Part shown: positions 1 to 7,606 of the stretch, in pieces
How the letters are laid out: each line of letters opens with the position of its first letter
How positions within the stretch are numbered: position 1 is the stretch's first letter
Origin: Bacillota bacterium
GTDB taxonomy: Bacteria; Bacillota; Clostridia; Peptostreptococcales; Anaerovoracaceae
Direction of reading: 5' to 3'
DNA length: 44,279 nt
Assembly (NCBI GenBank): GCA_017431785.1
Contig: JAFRKJ010000033.1
Span: 1-44,279 of the forward strand
Notes under the pieces: model-generated
Database searches by the model: none
What the model saw: the letters and a program-made list of their open reading frames with translations, nothing else
What the model was told of the DNA's origin: nothing
Made by a program: the position numbers and the translations under genes

Positions 1-1
1 A

Positions 2-1429
2 GGCGTCATCGTATTTGGTCTGATGATATCCTATGCGGAACTTCTGGTAAACCTGCCGCGTTCCGGATCATTCATTGCGTACACCAATGAATTCCTTGGA
101 CCAACAGTATCCACCGGTTTCGGTTGGGCATTCTGGTTCAACTGGGTATGCTATGTACCGTCAGAAGCAATCGCGGTATCATCAACACTGCAGGCCATTA
201 CTGGTCTGAACAGTACAGTTACCTATGTTGCATTCGCCATAGGTACCATGATGGCATTGACATTGATCAACTGCTTCGCAGTAGATATCTTCGCGAAGAT
301 CGAGTCGGGTCTGGCTATCACAAAAGTAATTATCATTATTGTATTCATCATTGTCGGACTCGGTATCTGGGTCGGCTTCTGGGGCAGCCCGCAGGGCGAA
401 CTGGCAGCTTACAACATCACGGAAGGCTTCAAGGGAGCAGGCGTTAACTTTAATCCTGAAATGAATGCATTCGACAACTGGTTCCCTCATGGTATCCTGA
501 TCATCTCGGTCATGATGGTAGTAGTACTTGTAACCATGCAGGGTACTGAGATCGTAGGTCTGGCAGCAGCGGAATCAAAGAATCCTGAAGTTGCAGTACC
601 AAAGGCATGCAGAAGCGTCGTATATCGTATTGTCGCTCTGTACCTGGCACCGCTGCTTCTGGTCATCCTGATCTACCCGACTGCACTGGCAGACGATGCG
701 ACACCAATATTTGCTGAAGTCGCGAGAGACTACGGACTGACGCCATTCTTCTACATCTTTGCTGCGGTCGTCATGGTAGCAGCATTCAGCTGTGGTAATA
801 CAGGATTCTATGGAACAGTGCGTGCGATGTATGGTCTGTCCACAGAGGGTCTGGCTCCGAAGTTCCTGAGCCGTCTGTCAAAGAACCAGGCGCCGAGAAA
901 TGCCGTATTCTTCACGATGGCATTCATGTGGGTCGTACTGCTGACCGGCCTGACGGCCAATGTAACAGGACACCTCTCAGATATCTACGGAAAACTGCTG
1001 TCCATGTCCGGATTCACCGGCACACTGGCCTGGGTAGGTATCATCGCATCCCAGAAGAGAATGCGTGTCAGATTGAAGAGAAATGGATACGACCCGGAGA
1101 AGGTCCTCAAAGCGAAAGTACCAAAGCCTATGGCATGGGTGCCATGGTTCGCACTCATTGCGCAGATCATCTGCCTGATCATGCTGGCATTCGCAACACC
1201 TGTTGAAAATGCTTACATCAATGGTATGAAAGCGCAGGGTCTGGAGCCTGATATTGATGTCGGTGACTGCGGCGGCGGCCTCGCAGTGTTCTGCGTTGCA
1301 ACTTCGGCAATCATCATCCCGATGATCGTTTACTGGATTCAGAACAAACGCGGCAAGGTCGGACATGTCGTCACGCTTCATGGAGATGAGAAGACATTTG
1401 AAGAGACATTCCCGCCTATTAACAAATAA
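2..1429 (+). CDS. amino-acid permease (APC superfamily), 5' end outside window
   Basis: Secondary transporter of the amino acid-polyamine-organocation superfamily, in the cytoplasmic membrane. The reading frame is open from base 2 and runs through the ATG at 23 without a start signal, so the true start and roughly the first one to two membrane segments lie left of the window. The visible 475 residues hold about ten hydrophobic segments. The start reads VFGLMISYAELLVNLPRSGS, which matches the TM2 region of lysine or aromatic amino-acid permeases. An internal TEIVGLAAAESKNP is the usual APC signature around TM6, and a basic cytoplasmic loop (QKRMRVRLKRNGYDPEK) precedes the last pair of helices. 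A strong terminator follows 21 bases after the stop. The substrate is not clear; a LysP/GabP-like amino-acid carrier is most likely. Confidence 0.85.
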   Translation, partial: GVIVFGLMISYAELLVNLPRSGSFIAYTNEFLGPTVSTGFGWAFWFNWVCYVPSEAIAVSSTLQAITGLNSTVTYVAFAIGTMMALTLINCFAVDIFAKIESGLAITKVIIIIVFIIVGLGIWVGFWGSPQGELAAYNITEGFKGAGVNFNPEMNAFDNWFPHGILIISVMMVVVLVTMQGTEIVGLAAAESKNPEVAVPKACRSVVYRIVALYLAPLLLVILIYPTALADDATPIFAEVARDYGLTPFFYIFAAVVMVAAFSCGNTGFYGTVRAMYGLSTEGLAPKFLSRLSKNQAPRNAVFFTMAFMWVVLLTGLTANVTGHLSDIYGKLLSMSGFTGTLAWVGIIASQKRMRVRLKRNGYDPEKVLKAKVPKPMAWVPWFALIAQIICLIMLAFATPVENAYINGMKAQGLEPDIDVGDCGGGLAVFCVATSAIIIPMIVYWIQNKRGKVGHVVTLHGDEKTFEETFPPINK

Positions 1430-1450
1430 AGCCACAGTCTAGAAGTATAT

Positions 1451-1492
1451 AGACAACAAAAGGCGCCTCCGCAGAGGCGCCTTTTGTTGTCT
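1451..1492 (+). terminator. strong bidirectional rho-independent terminator
   Basis: A perfect 19-bp inverted repeat (1451-1469 with 1474-1492) has a CGCA loop. The outer part of the stem is A-rich on the left and T-rich on the right, so it can end transcription in both directions. It closes the permease gene. Confidence 0.9.
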
Positions 1493-1641
1493 GAAATCAT
1501 TATACTAATCTTCTCTTATGGAAGAAGAAAACAACTTTAGTATATTCATATTGTGATACGTAAATATAAAATAAAGCTGAAAGCAATTATTAAGAATCCT
1601 TAAATGAGAGCAGATTATTCAAATGACGGAATAAGCAAAAG

Positions 1642-1675
1642 AAAAAAGGACCTGAGAACATGCTCTCAAGTCCTT
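1642..1675 (-). terminator. minus-strand terminator of a decayed gene
   Basis: A 12-bp stem with one mismatch (1646-1657 with 1664-1675) has a 6-base loop. On the minus strand it is followed by a run of six T, then CTTTT. It lies 14 bases past the stop codon of the minus-strand remnant at 1689, so it belongs to that gene and not to the plus-strand operon. Confidence 0.75.
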
Positions 1676-1688
1676 TATCGTTCTTGCA

Positions 1689-1844
1689 TTACAGATTCAG
1701 GTTGGCTTTGTATTCTTCGAAGTTCTTTTCCAGCTCTGCTTCGCGCTCCTGTCGCTTTGCCTTCAGAGCAGCCTTCATGTCTGCCTTTCTAGTCTGGCGC
1801 AGCCTGTCAATCAAACAATTGTATAATCTGCTCTGTTTTTTTGT
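1689..1844 (-). pseudogene. 3' remnant of a minus-strand gene (charged, helical C-terminus)
   Basis: On the minus strand an open frame of about 51 codons ends at TAA (1689-1691). Its C-terminal part is rich in Lys, Glu, Arg and Ala (for example MKAALKAKRQEREAELEKNF) and should form an amphipathic helix or coiled coil. There is no convincing start: the only ATG, at 1778, leaves 29 residues and lacks a ribosome site, and the frame is blocked upstream by a stop near 1847. A proper terminator sits just after the stop. I read this as the surviving tail of a truncated gene. A functional microprotein of 29 residues is possible but less likely. The parent family is not recognised. Confidence 0.5.
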
Positions 1845-1949
1845 TTATGCCATTTGCGCATGAGCTGGTCTTGCCTTTGCATTAAACATTTCAGACACGG
1901 GGTGCTACCATAAGATTAACAAGCAAGTTATCGAAGGGAGGGTGTCGAA

Positions 1950-2336
1950 ATGGAGTATACAGTCTCATATAGAACCTATTTGTCGAAAGAAACAACGCAA
2001 AGTCTGAAAAGGCTTCTCGATAAAACGAAGGCTATTTCTGAGATTCAAGTCAATGGGACAGTATATATGGAACGGAAGGACTACAGGATGCTGCAGAATA
2101 TCGATGAGATTGCAAATGATAATAACTTCAGACAAATCAAGCCAGTGTACGGAGCAGTGCAGTTGTTGAATCTGTTTGAAGGCAAAACAGAAAGAGTCAG
2201 GATCTCATCCAAAAGCAGCGGAGCCATTTCGGATTTTTATGCGCAGATGAAGAAAACGATGCCAGCTGTGCCGGATTTGATCATAGCACGCAAGAACGAA
2301 ATAGAGATCATTCCCAACGGCATCTATGAGGCATAA
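1950..2336 (+). CDS. uncharacterised 128-residue protein
   Basis: I do not recognise this family. The protein is 128 residues, hydrophilic and without a signal peptide or membrane segment, so it is probably cytoplasmic. It starts MEYTVSYRTYLSKETTQSLK. Its centre resembles alternating strands and helices (EIQVNGTVYMERKDYRML, then VYGAVQLLNLFEGKTERVRI), which suggests a small alpha/beta or regulatory domain. I considered LytTR, but the spacing of hydrophobic and basic residues does not fit. A GGGAGGG ribosome site lies about 7 bases before the ATG. It is the first gene of a three-gene unit with the short protein at 2378 and the nitroreductase at 2614. Confidence 0.65.
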   Translation: MEYTVSYRTYLSKETTQSLKRLLDKTKAISEIQVNGTVYMERKDYRMLQNIDEIANDNNFRQIKPVYGAVQLLNLFEGKTERVRISSKSSGAISDFYAQMKKTMPAVPDLIIARKNEIEIIPNGIYEA

Positions 2337-2377
2337 GCCCGAACAATATGATTATTTAAGAAAGGAGAATGATAGAC

Positions 2378-2617
2378 ATGAGAATCACCCCGGAAGCATT
2401 TATTGAAGAACAGAAGGAAAAGTCATATGAAGAATTGCTCTCAGTCCGTGACGAACTGATTGGAGTCATCAGAAAATTTGAAGCAGACGACGAACAGGAT
2501 CCGGAAGACGTTCTGGTCAGTCCTCTGCCGGATGGCAATTACTATTGCAACCTGAAACTGCTGGGAGGTCTTTGCAACCTGATTGCGGAAAAGTTTGGAG
2601 AGGAGAACGTCCGATGA
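2378..2617 (+). CDS. uncharacterised 79-residue acidic protein
   Basis: A small acidic protein, not recognised. The N-terminal half is predicted helical (EAFIEEQKEKSYEELLSVRDEL). The C-terminal half has a PLPDGNYYCNLKLLGGLCNL segment with two cysteines too far apart for a metal site of known type. The ATG at 2378 was chosen over the in-frame ATG at 2369 because GGAG at 2364-2367 lies 10 bases before the former and only 1 base before the latter. The stop overlaps the ATG of the nitroreductase (ATGA, 2614-2617), so the two are probably translationally coupled and functionally linked. Confidence 0.65.
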   Translation: MRITPEAFIEEQKEKSYEELLSVRDELIGVIRKFEADDEQDPEDVLVSPLPDGNYYCNLKLLGGLCNLIAEKFGEENVR

Positions 2618-3132
2618 ATGAAGTGATCAAAACAATAGAAGAGCGGAGAAGCATAAGAGCCTTTCGCGATGAGCAGATTACAAAAGAGCAGCTGGAGACG
2701 ATTCTGGAAGCAGGAAGCTACGCTCCCAGCGGCATGGGGCAGCAGGCGAGCATGATGGTTGCGGTGCAGGATTTGCAGATCATCGCGCAGATGAGCGGGA
2801 TGAATGCTCAGGTCATGGGTATGGACATCGATCCGTTCTACGGTGCGCCGACCGTCGTTGTGGTCTTTGCTGACAAGGACCGCCTGACATATGTCGAGGA
2901 CGGAAGCCTGGTGATTGGAACGATGATGCTCGCGGCAGCTTCGATTGGCGTCGACTCCTGCTGGATCCATCGGGCGAAGGAGACCTTTGAAACAGAAGAG
3001 GGCAAAGCGTTAAAGAAGCAGTGGGGCGTTCCCGAAAACTATGTCGGGATCGGAAACTGCATTCTCGGATACCGTGAAGGGGAGCTCCCGGATGCGGCGG
3101 AGAGAAAACCGGGCCGTATCGTATGCGTGTAG
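2614..3132 (+). CDS. nitroreductase-family FMN oxidoreductase
   Basis: FMN-dependent NAD(P)H oxidoreductase of the nitroreductase superfamily, 172 residues, at the short end of the family. The N-terminal motif IEERRSIRAFRDEQI is the family hallmark, with the RRSIR basic residues contacting the FMN phosphate. PSGMGQQ at about residues 38-44 and the later GVDSCWIHRAKE and GIGNCILGY segments follow the normal order of the fold. The ATG at 2614 overlaps the preceding stop by 4 bases and has GGAGAGGAG 8 or more bases upstream; the same frame stays open further upstream without a start signal. Such enzymes in anaerobes reduce quinones, enones or nitro compounds; the substrate here is unknown. A terminator follows at 3171. 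Confidence 0.85.
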   Translation: MNEVIKTIEERRSIRAFRDEQITKEQLETILEAGSYAPSGMGQQASMMVAVQDLQIIAQMSGMNAQVMGMDIDPFYGAPTVVVVFADKDRLTYVEDGSLVIGTMMLAAASIGVDSCWIHRAKETFETEEGKALKKQWGVPENYVGIGNCILGYREGELPDAAERKPGRIVCV

Positions 3133-3170
3133 CATTTTGATGCGGAGGCAAGCGACGTAGATATTAACAA

Positions 3171-3212
3171 ACAGCGCTGCAGAAATTGATCTGCAGCGCT
3201 GTTTTCGTCTTT
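3171..3212 (+). terminator. rho-independent terminator after nitroreductase
   Basis: A perfect 12-bp stem (3171-3182 with 3191-3202) has an 8-base loop and is followed by TTTCGTCTTT. It separates the nitroreductase operon from the hydrolase cluster. Confidence 0.85.
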
Positions 3213-3244
3213 ATGCAATTTTTACATAACAAGCGGACAATCAT

Positions 3245-3286
3245 GAATTTCTCATTTGCGTCTGGCCTATTTACAATAAAGTCAAG
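3245..3286 (+). promoter_or_regulatory. promoter element A (shared with elements at 7487 and 12698)
   Basis: GAATTT, then exactly 17 bases, then TATTTACAAT, then AAAGTCAAG. TACAAT (3272-3277) is a plausible -10 box, and TTCTCA (3249-3254), 17 bases upstream, a weak -35 box. The same arrangement with the same spacing occurs before the cupin gene and in the gap before the pyruvate:ferredoxin oxidoreductase. Being weak at -35, it probably needs an activator. Confidence 0.6.
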
Positions 3287-3360
3287 CAAAACAACACAAC
3301 ACTCTGATCAATCATCTATTACGAAGCAAAAGCACAGTAGAGACTAAGGAGGAAAGAGAT

Positions 3361-4377
3361 ATGTCAAACAAGCCATTAGCAGATTATGTGAAACTGCCGA
3401 CATTTGATGAATACAAAGAATGGTTCAAGGCGTTCGCAGATCTGAAGAGAGAAGACGGTATCGTCCAGGTCACATGGAAGACGAACGACGGTCCGATGCA
3501 CCACAGCGGTATGTCCCACAGAGCTGCCAGCCAGCTGACCAGAATGCTGTCGCTGGACTATGAGAATGAGATCATCATTTTCACACACATTGGCGACAAC
3601 TGGATGATCGAATCCGATGCCAATGGATGGGAGACTTATTCAAAGCTTCCGAGAGAAAGATTTGAACACCAGTACTTTGATGACACGAACCTGATCAAGA
3701 ACATGGTATTCGACCTCGATGTTCCGACCATCGGCGTTATGCCGGGACCCGGATTCCACTGGGATTCCGCTTTCCTCTGCGATGTGACGATCGTAACAGA
3801 AGATACCAAAATCGAAGTTCCGCACGCACAGGGTGGACTAGTGCCAGGAGACGGTATGGGACTGATGTTCCAGCACTATCTGGGAACCAAGCGCGGCAAC
3901 TACTACATGATGACGACCCGTCAGATCACTGCGCAGCAGCTGCTGGACGCCGGTGCCGTCAGTGAAGTGACGAAGAAGGGTGAAGCGGTCGAGCGTGCAT
4001 GGGAGATCGCGAGAATGTGGAAGACCATGCCGTATGAGAATAGAACGATTATGTCGAACCTGGCGAAGAGACCGCTGAAGAAACTGCTCATGGAAGATCT
4101 GAAGCTGCACACAGTCAGTGAACAGTATGCGTCAATGCTCCGTGTCGCTGCAGGCACGCTGGGTGACGAAAATTCAGAACAGCAGGACGAGAAGTACATC
4201 AGCCGCGTCAATGACTATCGCTATGCGACAACAGATATGGAACAGCCGATGACCAAGGAACTCTGGCGCGGAATGCCGAAGAGAGCCAAGGAATGGTGGG
4301 ACAAGGTCAACAGCGGCGAAATCGAAAATCCGTATGAATTCGAGCACAGCAATGAGCCGGATTGGTACAAGTTCTAG
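3361..4377 (+). CDS. crotonase-superfamily hydrolase, 6-oxocamphor hydrolase-like (paralogue 1)
   Basis: Crotonase-fold protein of 338 residues. A plain label would be enoyl-CoA hydratase, but the active site resembles 6-oxocamphor hydrolase (OCH), which cleaves a C-C bond in cyclic beta-diketones by water attack without CoA. From memory of OCH, its key residues are His122, His145, Asp154 and Glu244. Here the matching positions are His133 (GFHWDSAFLCD), His155 and Asp164 (PHAQGGLVPGDG, same 9-residue gap) and Glu254 (VSEQY). The following stretch, QHYLGTKRGNYYMMT, also parallels OCH (PHVLGSNRGRYFLLT). About 70 extra residues at the C-terminus, rich in Trp and acidic residues, are not typical of crotonases. 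AAGGAGGAAAGAG precedes the ATG. First gene of an operon with its paralogue and an SDR. Substrate unknown. Confidence 0.75.
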   Translation: MSNKPLADYVKLPTFDEYKEWFKAFADLKREDGIVQVTWKTNDGPMHHSGMSHRAASQLTRMLSLDYENEIIIFTHIGDNWMIESDANGWETYSKLPRERFEHQYFDDTNLIKNMVFDLDVPTIGVMPGPGFHWDSAFLCDVTIVTEDTKIEVPHAQGGLVPGDGMGLMFQHYLGTKRGNYYMMTTRQITAQQLLDAGAVSEVTKKGEAVERAWEIARMWKTMPYENRTIMSNLAKRPLKKLLMEDLKLHTVSEQYASMLRVAAGTLGDENSEQQDEKYISRVNDYRYATTDMEQPMTKELWRGMPKRAKEWWDKVNSGEIENPYEFEHSNEPDWYKF

Positions 4378-4406
4378 TAAAAGAGCAGATCGAAAGGAGA
4401 GTAGCA

Positions 4407-5426
4407 ATGGCACAGCCTTTAGCAGATTATGTGAAACTTCCGGAACTGGAAGAATATAAAGAATGGTTCAAAGACTTCGCGGATCTCTACAGAGAAGACG
4501 GAATCCTGCAGGTTACATGGAAGACCAATGACCATCAGATGTGTCACAGCGGCATGTCCCACAGAGCGGCAAGCCAGCTGACAAGATTCATCTCTATGGA
4601 CTATAAGAATGAAATCATCATCTTCACGCACTTGGGTGACAGCTGGATGACAGAATCCGATCCAAACGGATGGGAGACCTATTCAGAACTTCCGAAAGAA
4701 AGATTCCAGCACCAGTACTTCGATGACACAAACCTGATCAAGAACATGGTATTCGATCTGGCCGTACCGACGATCGGCGCCATCCCGGGCCCTGGATTCC
4801 ACTGGGATTCCGCAATGCTCTGCGATGTTACGCTCGCATCAGAAGATACCTGGATGGAGGTACCGCATGCACATGGCGGACTGGTACCGGGGGACGGCAT
4901 GGGTCTCATGGCACAGCATTACTTCGGGACGAAGAGAGGAACTTACTACATGATGACAGCCCGTCAGTGGACAGCGCAGCAGATGCTCGACTGGGGTATG
5001 ATCAGCGAGATCTGTAAGAAGGGTGAAGTTCTTGACCGTGCATGGGAGATCGCGAGAATGTGGAAGACCATGCCGTATGAGAACAGAACCATCATGTCTG
5101 ATCTGGCGAAGAGACCGCTGAAGAAACTCTTCGTAGACGATTTGAAACTCCACACAGTCAGCGAACAGTACGGATCGCTGCTCAGAATTGCTGCCGGTGA
5201 AATGGGAGATACCAACGCAGGACAGCAGGATGAGAAGTATATCAGCCAGACCAATGACTGGAGATACCAGAATGACTGGATGCAGCAGCCTCCGACGAGA
5301 GAAAGTTGGGCAGGCTTCCGGACCAAACCGTTCGAATGGTTCAAGGAAGTAGAAGCAGGCAACGCAGTCAATCCATTCGAGCTCAAAACGATTGAGCCGT
5401 ACAGACCGAAGAAGGAAGACGAGTAA
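4407..5426 (+). CDS. crotonase-superfamily hydrolase, 6-oxocamphor hydrolase-like (paralogue 2)
   Basis: A second OCH-like crotonase of 339 residues, clearly a tandem duplicate of the gene 30 bases upstream, with long identical stretches (for example QYFDDTNLIKNMVFDL). All four putative catalytic positions are kept: His132, His154, Asp163 (PHAHGGLVPGDG) and Glu253. Differences cluster in likely pocket residues (ITAQQLLDAGAVSEV versus WTAQQMLDWGMISEI) and in the C-terminal extension, so the pair may differ in substrate or stereochemistry, or form a hetero-oligomer. The ATG at 4407 was chosen because AAAGGAG lies 7 bases upstream; the frame is open to 4362 without a signal. It should act in the cytoplasm on the same pathway as its paralogue. 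Confidence 0.75.
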   Translation: MAQPLADYVKLPELEEYKEWFKDFADLYREDGILQVTWKTNDHQMCHSGMSHRAASQLTRFISMDYKNEIIIFTHLGDSWMTESDPNGWETYSELPKERFQHQYFDDTNLIKNMVFDLAVPTIGAIPGPGFHWDSAMLCDVTLASEDTWMEVPHAHGGLVPGDGMGLMAQHYFGTKRGTYYMMTARQWTAQQMLDWGMISEICKKGEVLDRAWEIARMWKTMPYENRTIMSDLAKRPLKKLFVDDLKLHTVSEQYGSLLRIAAGEMGDTNAGQQDEKYISQTNDWRYQNDWMQQPPTRESWAGFRTKPFEWFKEVEAGNAVNPFELKTIEPYRPKKEDE

Positions 5427-5492
5427 ACGATATCATGCAAAAGCATCAGAGATCGATGAAAAACATAGTTAAGAAACAAGGAGGAGATAACA

Positions 5493-6374
5493 ATGCCTAA
5501 AGTATATGACGGAAAACTGACAAACATGTTCGATATCAGTGGAAAGAAAGCAGCAATCTTTGGCGGCGCCGGCGGATTCGGCAAAGCCATCGCAGAAGGA
5601 TTCGCAGCCAATGGAGCAGATGTACTGATCCTTTCCAGAAGAGAAGAAGCGCTGAAGGCTGCGGCCGAGGAAATCAAGGCAGTCGCGGCAGAAGGTGTGC
5701 AGGTAAAATACTATGCATGCGATGCATGCGTTGAAGAAGAGGTCATCGCAGCAAGAGATTACATGGTAAGCGAAGAGGGTCTCGGCGGATGCGACATCCT
5801 GGTCAACACGCAGGGCCTGAACAAGAAGATGTTCTCGTGGGAGATTGACTCCGAGTATTGGGAGAAGATGCTGAAGACAAACATCACCTCCACTATGTAC
5901 ACCAACCGCTACTTCGGCAACTGGATGAAAGAGAATAACACAGAAGACGGCAAGGTCTATGATGAAGCGGAATTCACATCCGGCCAGCCGTCACCTTGTC
6001 AGGGCTACGGCAAAATCATCAACATGAGTTCTGTCCGCGGTATCAGAATCATCGGCAACGGCGGCATGGGCAACGTAGGATACTGCACAACGAAGGGCGC
6101 AGTCGAAATGCTGACCAAGTCCTTCGCGGCAGACTTGAGACCGAACATTCAGGTCAACGCTATCGGACCGAACATTACTTATACACCGATGATGGTTGGC
6201 CTTCTCCCGCCGGATGAAGAAACCAGAAACGGAATCGCAGCGCCGCTTCCTGCACAGAGAATCGGTTACGAGATCGACGTTGTCGGCGTCGCGCTGTTCC
6301 TCGCTTCAGCAGCTTCCGATATGGTTACAGCTACTACGATCTATCCGGACGGCGGACTGGTTGCAACATCATAA
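5493..6374 (+). CDS. short-chain dehydrogenase/reductase
   Basis: NAD(P)-dependent short-chain dehydrogenase of 293 residues, slightly longer than the usual 250. The Rossmann nucleotide motif GGAGGFG is at residues 24-30, preceded by a 17-residue leader (MPKVYDGKLTNMFDISG). The structural motif is NTQG instead of NNAG (105-108). Asn130 sits in KTNITS, Ser179/180 in INMSS, and the catalytic Tyr197 and Lys201 in YCTTK. An insertion of about 18 residues before the serine strand and a Gly/Asn-rich loop between Ser and Tyr are unusual. The C-terminus (TATTIYPDGGLVAT) is FabG-like. AGGAGGAG precedes the ATG, and the gene is 66 bases after the second hydrolase. It probably interconverts a ring ketone and alcohol in the same pathway. 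Confidence 0.85.
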   Translation: MPKVYDGKLTNMFDISGKKAAIFGGAGGFGKAIAEGFAANGADVLILSRREEALKAAAEEIKAVAAEGVQVKYYACDACVEEEVIAARDYMVSEEGLGGCDILVNTQGLNKKMFSWEIDSEYWEKMLKTNITSTMYTNRYFGNWMKENNTEDGKVYDEAEFTSGQPSPCQGYGKIINMSSVRGIRIIGNGGMGNVGYCTTKGAVEMLTKSFAADLRPNIQVNAIGPNITYTPMMVGLLPPDEETRNGIAAPLPAQRIGYEIDVVGVALFLASAASDMVTATTIYPDGGLVATS

Positions 6375-6414
6375 AGCAAAAGCAACAGAGAAATACAAAA
6401 CGCCTCTTTAATCA

Positions 6415-6448
6415 AAAGCCGGCTCTCATTACTCAGAGAGCCGGCTTT
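6415..6448 (+). terminator. bidirectional terminator between SDR and LysR genes
   Basis: A perfect 13-bp stem (6415-6427 with 6436-6448) has an 8-base loop. AAA on the left and TTT on the right let it serve both convergent genes. Confidence 0.85.
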
Positions 6449-6466
6449 GCTGTTAAGCAGTGAATC

Positions 6467-7363
6467 TTAAAGCGTGTTGTAAAAAATCTTGAAATCCTGC
6501 ACAAAGGTCTGCAGGGACTGTTTCGGATTCTTTGTTTTCCAGATCAGATTGAGAGGAACTACGCAATCCTCGTCAGAAATCGGAACCGTAATCAGGTCTT
6601 CTGCAATGAAACTCAGGTGCTGCGGAATCAGGAAAACGCCGATTCCTGCTTTTGCGTAAAACATTCCGGATTCGAAACTCGTCACTTCTTTGGCAACCTG
6701 CATGCGAAGATCCTTCTTCTCAAACAGACCCTTATGGAAATTAGCAGTGTAGGGGTTGTTTGTCTCGGAATAATTGATCAGCGGGTAGGTGGACAGCTCC
6801 TGCAGCGTGATGGACTCCCGGGTGCTGATGTCATGGCGAGGGGAGACCACAGCGAAGAGGTTGTCTTCATATACAACATCGCTGTCCAGATCCTTACTGA
6901 TAGATGGATCGGAACCAACGTGTGTTACGAAGGCGAGGTCCATCCGATCCTCCAGAACAGAGGCTGTCAGATCATCCAGATTGCCGGAGTCATAATCGAT
7001 CTCGATATTTGGATGCGCAGTCTGGAACCATTCGGCGAATTGGTAAAGGAATGGCCTGACGGCATATTCCAGAAAACCAATGGTCAGTGTGTCGCTGGAG
7101 GTATCTGCAGCATTTCTGATGTTGATCAGCGCGGAGTCGAAAGTGCTGGCCACCTCCTGCAGCTGCGTGGCGCACAGTTCGCCAAATTCAGTAAGCCGGA
7201 CGCTGTGGGTATCTCGTATGAATAGCTGCCCACCGAGAGTCTCCTCCAGGTCATGGATATGCCGACTGAGTACAGGCTGCGTGATATAGAGAAGATTTGC
7301 CGCCTTGCTGTAATTGAGATGTTCTGAGAGCACCAGAAATTCTTTGATTCTGTTGATATCCAT
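6467..7363 (-). CDS. LysR-family transcriptional regulator
   Basis: LysR-type regulator of 298 residues: an N-terminal winged helix (MDINRIKEFLVLSEHLNYSKAANLLYITQP, the classic LysR pattern) and a C-terminal effector-binding domain starting near residue 90 (DTLTIGFLEYAVRP). The ATG at 7363 (minus strand) is preceded by AAAGGAG at 9 bases; the frame stays open further upstream without a second site. It is divergent from the cupin-transporter operon and convergent with the hydrolase operon, the standard position for the regulator of a catabolic island. The inducer would be the substrate or an intermediate. Binding sites probably lie in the 7364-7606 gap, where a dyad is visible at 7398. Confidence 0.92.
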   Translation of the reverse strand: MDINRIKEFLVLSEHLNYSKAANLLYITQPVLSRHIHDLEETLGGQLFIRDTHSVRLTEFGELCATQLQEVASTFDSALINIRNAADTSSDTLTIGFLEYAVRPFLYQFAEWFQTAHPNIEIDYDSGNLDDLTASVLEDRMDLAFVTHVGSDPSISKDLDSDVVYEDNLFAVVSPRHDISTRESITLQELSTYPLINYSETNNPYTANFHKGLFEKKDLRMQVAKEVTSFESGMFYAKAGIGVFLIPQHLSFIAEDLITVPISDEDCVVPLNLIWKTKNPKQSLQTFVQDFKIFYNTL

Positions 7364-7397
7364 GAAATCGCTCCTTTCAAGCAAAGCAATTGTCAGT

Positions 7398-7419
7398 GTT
7401 GTAACAATATTTTAACAAC
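7398..7419. promoter_or_regulatory. candidate LysR operator dyad
   Basis: An imperfect inverted repeat of GTTGTAA and TTAACAAC arms is separated by an AT-rich centre, containing the T-N11-A pattern typical of LysR boxes. It sits 35-56 bases upstream of the LysR start codon in the divergent intergenic region, a normal place for autoregulation. Confidence 0.45.
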
Positions 7420-7486
7420 TCAAAGTAGTGAAATCAATGGTTTTAACTTCTGCTATTCCAAATGAACATAACCAGAGTAGGGAACG

Positions 7487-7528
7487 GAATTTCCTTTCTG
7501 TTTTACCGGTATTTACAATGAAATCAAG
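7487..7528 (+). promoter_or_regulatory. promoter element B (shared element)
   Basis: GAATTT, 17 bases, TATTTACAAT, then GAAATCAAG. It is identical in layout to the element at 3245, with the same outer words and the same spacer length but a different spacer sequence. TACAAT at 7514-7519 would be the -10 box of the cupin-MFS-MFS-MDR operon, 88 bases before the cupin ATG. Confidence 0.6.
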
Positions 7529-7606
7529 AGATGAGATCAAGTGTTTTGTAACCGTTAACAGAAAAATCTGAAAATAGTCAACAAAGAGTTGAAAGGAGAA
7601 TCAATC

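Larger units (their letters stand above)
1493..1949. other. 457-bp gene-poor interval
   Basis: Apart from the minus-strand remnant and its terminator, this interval is AT-rich. It contains a weak promoter-like pair for the next operon near 1890-1917 (TTTCAG, 16 bases, TAAGAT). No RNA gene or intact coding region was seen. Confidence 0.4.

Noticed and set aside
3361-5426. Plain enoyl-CoA hydratase of beta-oxidation
   Set aside because: The His/Asp pattern PHxxGGLVPGDG and His in GFHWD match 6-oxocamphor hydrolase and not the Glu/Glu pair of crotonases.
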